Shown: in pieces, positions 1 to 2,808 of the stretch
Layout of the letters: every line of letters begins with the position of its first letter
Position numbering within the stretch: position 1 is the first letter of the stretch
Origin: an uncultured Clostridia bacterium
Lineage (GTDB): Bacteria > Bacillota > Clostridia > Oscillospirales > Acutalibacteraceae
Direction: 5' to 3'
Length of the DNA stretch: 5,663 nucleotides
Assembly: GCA_947165115.1 (NCBI GenBank)
Contig: CAMUZD010000124.1
Location: 1 to 5,663 of the forward strand
Notes under the pieces: model-generated
What the model was told of the DNA's origin: nothing
Database searches by the model: none
The model's input: only the letters and a program-made list of their open reading frames with translations
Position numbers and translations under genes: made by a program

Positions 1-2
1 CC

Positions 3-2651
3 GGCTATACCTTCAGGGGTTGGGCTCCGTATTCAGCACACGGCGCACCTCTTACCGAAGCTGACAAGATCAACGACTTCGGCAACCTGACCGTAGTCGG
101 CGACTACGCAATTGAGGTCTTCGCAATCTGGGAGCCTGTTCTCCAGACTTATAATATTGAGTATTATAAAGAGGTACTCAGCGGCAACGATCCCTATGAG
201 CTTGCATATACCGATACCACAAATCAGGCCTACACGGGCACTGTAGTCAACCTGAGCTTGTCACAGATAAATGCACAGCTTTCAGACGGATTTGAAGTCG
301 ATGACACTGTAAGCGGAACTGCCTTTACAGGCACAATTCCCGCAGAAGGCACTCTGACTCTCAAGGTCTATATGAACAGGAAGTCCTATACCCTCACATA
401 CAAGGTTGACGGCTCGACCTATGACACCCAGTCTTATAAATACGGCGCAGCCGTGACAGCACTGACGGCACCCACCAAGGAAGGCTACACCTTCCAGGGC
501 TGGACACCCGCTCTTCCCGAAACAATGCCTGCTGCAAATACCGAGGTAACGGCAGTATTTGATGTAAACCAGTATGCCTTTACAGTCGACTTTAACGGCG
601 GCTCGCTTGCACAGGGTGCAACCGATCCTTCCGGCAACTACAATTACGGCGTTGCATTCCCGCAGGTTCCCGCAGTTCAGAAGACCGGCTACAGCCAGGC
701 AACTCCCGCTTGGAAGTATTACAGCGTAATCGACGGTGTTGAGACTGAGCTTGCATCCGCTCCCGCAACTGTTCCCGCATACGCAGTCAAGGCAGTTGCT
801 CAGTGGACCATCAACCAGTATACAATTACCTTCAATACAAACGGCGGCAGCGCTGTCAACTCCATCACTCAGGATTACGGCACCGCAATCACCGCTCCCG
901 CAGATCCCACCAAGGAAGGTTACACCTTCGGCGGCTGGCAGCCCGCAATTCCCGCGACCATGCCCGCAGAGAATCTGACCATTAACGCGCAGTGGAATGT
1001 AAATGAGTATACAATTACATTTGATACTGCAGGCGGCAGCACAATACCGGCAATCACTCAGAATTACGGCACGGCAGTTACCGCTCCCGCGAACCCGACC
1101 AAGGAAGGTTACACCTTCGCAGGCTGGGACAGAACCATCCCGAGCACAATGCCCGCCGAGAATATAACAATCACCGCAAGCTGGACAATCAATCAGTATA
1201 CGATTACATTCAATACTGACGGCGGCAGCGCAATACCGGCAATCACTCAGGATTACGGCACTGCTGTCACAGCTCCCGCGAACCCGACCAAGACCGGTTA
1301 CACCTTCAACGGCTGGTCACCCGCAGTTCCCGAGACCATGCCCGCTGAGAATATCACCGTAGTCGCTCAGTGGACTATCAACCAGTATACGATTTCCTTC
1401 AATTCAGACGGCGGCTCCGCAGTTCCCTCAATCACTCTTGATTACGGAACCGAAATCGGCAGCAACTACGCAGGCGATCCCAACAAGGCAGGTTACACCT
1501 TCGCCGGCTGGTCACCCGCACTTCCCGCAACCATGCCCGCCGAGAATAAGGAACTCACAGCTCAGTGGACCATCAATCAGTATTCGATTACCTTCGTATC
1601 GAACGGCGGCTCGGCAGTAGCTCCCATCGCTCAGAACTACGGCACTGCAATCACCGCTCCGGCTGATCCCACCAAGACAGGTTACACCTTCGCAGGCTGG
1701 TATACTGATGATCAAACATTTGCAAATCCCTATAATATTCCCGCAACCATGCCCGCAGCCAATGTAACTGTCTATGCTAAGTGGACTGAGAACACCTACA
1801 ACGTTCAGTTCATCCAGCCCGATGACAATTACACAGGCGCACCCACCTACACCAGTGCTACACCTTATGCGGACTTCGCATCACCCGTTCCCGTAAACTA
1901 TACGGCGAACCTCGGCAGCGCTCCCGCAGACGGACCGTATGCTCAGTATTTCGAGTTCAAGGGCTGGTCGACCGATCCCAACGTTGCAATTGACGGCGCG
2001 ATCGTAAACATCACCACATGGACTCCCGCTGATTGGGTAGCTGACTGCAATCCCGATACAAACCAGGGCACAATCAACTTCTATCCGGTCTACACCAGAG
2101 TTGAAGTTACTCTGATTGTTGAGACCACTTCAGACGCTGATATCGTTACCGATGGAGCAACCGCTCCCGTAACCGGCTACATCTACAACGCAGGCACCAA
2201 GCTCACCGAGGCAAAACTCAGAGCTCAGCTTGAAGTAACCGGCAACGGCCACCTTGATGTTCACCCGAGCAAGAACGGCAAGATCTGCGGCACCGGCACA
2301 AGAATCGATCTTATCGATGACTATGACAACAGCGTCAAAGAGGTTTACTTCCTCATCATCGCCGGCGACGTCAACGGCGACTCGCTCTGCACCGCGAACG
2401 ACGTAAGCATTGCCAACCAGGCAAGACTCAGCAGTGATGTCGATGCCGCGTGGTATCTTCCCGCAGTAGCGGATGAAACCGCAGAGCAGCAGGCTGCAAG
2501 ACGCGCATGCTGCAGACTCGCAGCCGACGTCTCAGACCAGTATGGCGTATTTGACGACAATGATACCGCTCAGATCGAGTATAATGTCCTCACCGGAGGA
2601 ACTTACGCTTACAACAGCGAAACCAAGCATTATTCGGTAGCATCTGTCTGA
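3..2651 (+). CDS. Secreted Listeria-Bacteroides (Flg_new/InlB B) repeat protein with C-terminal dockerin-like module, 5' partial
   Basis: The reading frame is open from the first complete codon to TGA at 2649-2651, giving 882 visible residues. The true start lies upstream: TTG at 258 and other internal start codons fall inside continuous homologous domain sequence and are not believable starts. Visible order by residue is: end of a repeat (1-45), a YNIEYY module (50-126), seven GYTFxGW...MPAxN...AxW repeat units (129-595), a long divergent repeat (596-699), a pre-dockerin module (700-787), a dockerin-like module (788-865) and a 17-residue tail. There is no LPXTG motif, C-terminal membrane segment or S-layer homology domain, so attachment, if any, would go through the dockerin-like end. 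The five cysteines all lie in the last 201 residues. Flg_new repeats are known from internalin B and many surface proteins and have a beta-grasp-like fold. An extracellular adhesin or binding role is inferred. The gene is a paralogue of the one downstream. Confidence 0.93.
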   Translation, partial: GYTFRGWAPYSAHGAPLTEADKINDFGNLTVVGDYAIEVFAIWEPVLQTYNIEYYKEVLSGNDPYELAYTDTTNQAYTGTVVNLSLSQINAQLSDGFEVDDTVSGTAFTGTIPAEGTLTLKVYMNRKSYTLTYKVDGSTYDTQSYKYGAAVTALTAPTKEGYTFQGWTPALPETMPAANTEVTAVFDVNQYAFTVDFNGGSLAQGATDPSGNYNYGVAFPQVPAVQKTGYSQATPAWKYYSVIDGVETELASAPATVPAYAVKAVAQWTINQYTITFNTNGGSAVNSITQDYGTAITAPADPTKEGYTFGGWQPAIPATMPAENLTINAQWNVNEYTITFDTAGGSTIPAITQNYGTAVTAPANPTKEGYTFAGWDRTIPSTMPAENITITASWTINQYTITFNTDGGSAIPAITQDYGTAVTAPANPTKTGYTFNGWSPAVPETMPAENITVVAQWTINQYTISFNSDGGSAVPSITLDYGTEIGSNYAGDPNKAGYTFAGWSPALPATMPAENKELTAQWTINQYSITFVSNGGSAVAPIAQNYGTAITAPADPTKTGYTFAGWYTDDQTFANPYNIPATMPAANVTVYAKWTENTYNVQFIQPDDNYTGAPTYTSATPYADFASPVPVNYTANLGSAPADGPYAQYFEFKGWSTDPNVAIDGAIVNITTWTPADWVADCNPDTNQGTINFYPVYTRVEVTLIVETTSDADIVTDGATAPVTGYIYNAGTKLTEAKLRAQLEVTGNGHLDVHPSKNGKICGTGTRIDLIDDYDNSVKEVYFLIIAGDVNGDSLCTANDVSIANQARLSSDVDAAWYLPAVADETAEQQAARRACCRLAADVSDQYGVFDDNDTAQIEYNVLTGGTYAYNSETKHYSVASV
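150..380 (+). other. YNIEYY-type module between Flg_new repeats (MucBP-like)
   Basis: This 77-residue segment of the first protein has the pattern YNIEYYKE...YEL...G..V.....GFEVDD..SGT...GTI...GTL.LKVYMNR. It lacks the GYTFxGW core of the neighbouring repeats. Segments of this shape (YxVEYY at the start, GTIxxDGxxxLxVYYxR at the end) are commonly found next to Flg_new repeats in Firmicute surface proteins and resemble MucBP-type modules, which in some proteins bind mucin or glycans. The resemblance is from memory of family patterns; binding is not shown by the sequence. Confidence 0.55.
387..566 (+). repeat. Flg_new repeat, short first unit
   Basis: This 60-residue unit begins YTLTYKVDG, carries the core KEGYTFQGW and ends PETMPAANTEVTAVF. 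It differs from later units in lacking the FNTxGGS strand and the Q(D/N)YGTA motif, which is replaced by YKYGAAV, and in ending with VFDV in place of QWT. It follows directly on the YNIEYY module, a usual placement for this variant. Confidence 0.85.
567..809 (+). repeat. B-type Flg_new repeat with WKYY insert
   Basis: This 81-residue unit reads NQYAFTVDFNGGSL, then DPSGNYNYGVAFP, TGYS, AWKYYSVIDGV and PAYAVKAVAQW. Where the standard unit has GYTFxGW it has GYS followed by a longer aromatic loop. Two units of the downstream gene (4885-5121 and 5356-5604) share the DPSGxYxY, FPxxPAV, GYS, PAYxVxAxAQW skeleton, so it is a distinct repeat subfamily common to both proteins. Confidence 0.85.
810..1787 (+). 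repeat. Tandem array of five A-type Flg_new repeats
   Basis: The units run 810-998, 999-1187 and 1188-1376 (63 codons each), 1377-1571 (65 codons, with GSNYAG in place of TAPA) and 1572-1787 (72 codons, with a YTDDQTFANPYNIP loop after the GW). The consensus is INQYTITFNTxGGSAxPxITQxYGTAxTAP, then PTKxGYTFxGW, then PATMPAENxTxxAQWT. Repetition reaches the DNA level: 1042-1061 and 1231-1250 are identical over 20 bases, and 1083-1103 and 1272-1292 over 21 bases, each 189 bases apart. This matches the Listeria-Bacteroides repeat (beta-grasp-like, as in the internalin B B-repeat). Such arrays usually project a binding domain or bind host or glycan surfaces; which applies here is unknown. Confidence 0.95.
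1788..2099 (+). repeat. Long divergent Flg_new-like unit
   Basis: This 104-residue unit begins ENTYNVQFIQ and ends INFYPVYTR. It keeps the strand at the start, a degenerate FKGWSTDP in place of GYTFxGW, and the terminal aromatic strand, but has long insertions (PTYTSATPYADF before the core, TTWTPADWVADCNPD after it). It separates the regular array from the C-terminal modules and contains the first cysteine seen in the protein. It may be a specialised capping repeat. Confidence 0.6.
2100..2363 (+). other. Pre-dockerin module
   Basis: About 88 residues, VEVTLIVETTSDADIV through VKEVYFLIIA, without repeat motifs. Features visible are TGYIYNAGTKLTEAKLRAQL, VTGNGHLDV, NGKICGTGTRIDLID and a final YFLII strand running straight into the dockerin-like loop. 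Alternating hydrophobic strands suggest a small beta domain. In clostridial secreted proteins a small beta module often sits directly before a dockerin and stabilises it (X modules are the known example). Whether this one belongs to a named family cannot be decided by eye. Confidence 0.5.
2364..2597 (+). other. Dockerin-like C-terminal module
   Basis: Type I dockerins carry two calcium loops of the form DxNxDxxxNxxD, each followed by a helix. Here loop 1 (2367-2402) is DVNGDSLCTAND, with acidic or polar ligands at positions 1, 3, 5, 9 and 12, followed by VSIANQARL. Loop 2 (2526-2564) is DVSDQYGVFDDND, followed by TAQIEYNVL; it has one extra residue and Gln at position 5. The first residues of the two loops are 53 apart, longer than usual, because an alanine-rich stretch (ETAEQQAARRACC) lies between them. 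Dockerins bind cohesin domains and attach secreted proteins to scaffolds. The first loop and helix are convincing, the second less so. Confidence 0.75.
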
Positions 2652-2673
2652 ACCGATTCCATTAACTGATAAT

Positions 2674-2700
2674 TCTGCGGGCGGCAGCCCCGCCCGCAGA
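2674..2700 (+). promoter_or_regulatory. Intercistronic GC-rich stem-loop without U tract
   Basis: Bases 2674-2684 and 2690-2700 are perfect inverted complements (11 bp, eight of them G-C) around the 5-base loop CAGCC. It starts 22 bases after the upstream stop codon. The + strand downstream reads gagaaaatta and has no T run, and the opposite strand has none either, so it is not a canonical intrinsic terminator. It could be a weak or factor-assisted terminator, or a stem that protects the 3' end of the upstream message and sets different expression of the two genes. Confidence 0.75.
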
Positions 2701-2713
2701 GAGAAAATTAAAA

Positions 2714-2720
2714 GGAAGGG
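2714..2720 (+). promoter_or_regulatory. Ribosome binding site for the second gene
   Basis: GGAAGGG is the only purine-rich anti-16S match before ATG 2734. The 13-base spacing is longer than the usual 5-10. An in-frame TAA at 2731-2733 directly before the ATG rules out any start further upstream. Confidence 0.6.
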
Positions 2721-2733
2721 AAGATACAGATAA

Positions 2734-2808
2734 ATGACAAAAAAACTTATTGCTGTTTTTCTGGCTGTGCTTATGGCCTTCAGCGTATTTTCCATACTCG
2801 GTTCAGCA
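2734..2808 (+). other. Sec signal peptide of the second protein
   Basis: Lys-Lys at residues 3-4 is followed by a hydrophobic core (LIAVFLAVLMAFSVFSIL, residues 5-22) and the likely cleavage motif GSA before VD, giving cleavage after residue 25. There is no lipobox cysteine, so the protein is secreted and not a lipoprotein. Confidence 0.9.

Noticed and set aside
810..1787. Possible CRISPR array because of regular repetition
   Set aside because: The repeats are 63-72 codons long, stay in one reading frame and encode a known protein repeat. There are no short direct repeats with unique spacers.
258..2651. TTG at 258 as the start of the first gene
   Set aside because: The frame is open without a stop back to base 3, and the upstream codons encode the end of a Flg_new repeat and the first part of the YNIEYY module. 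The gene starts outside the window.
2668..2673. GATAAT as a -10 promoter element before the second gene
   Set aside because: There is no -35-like hexamer at the right distance (TGTCTG at 2645-2650 is a poor match), and transcription would start inside the stem-loop.
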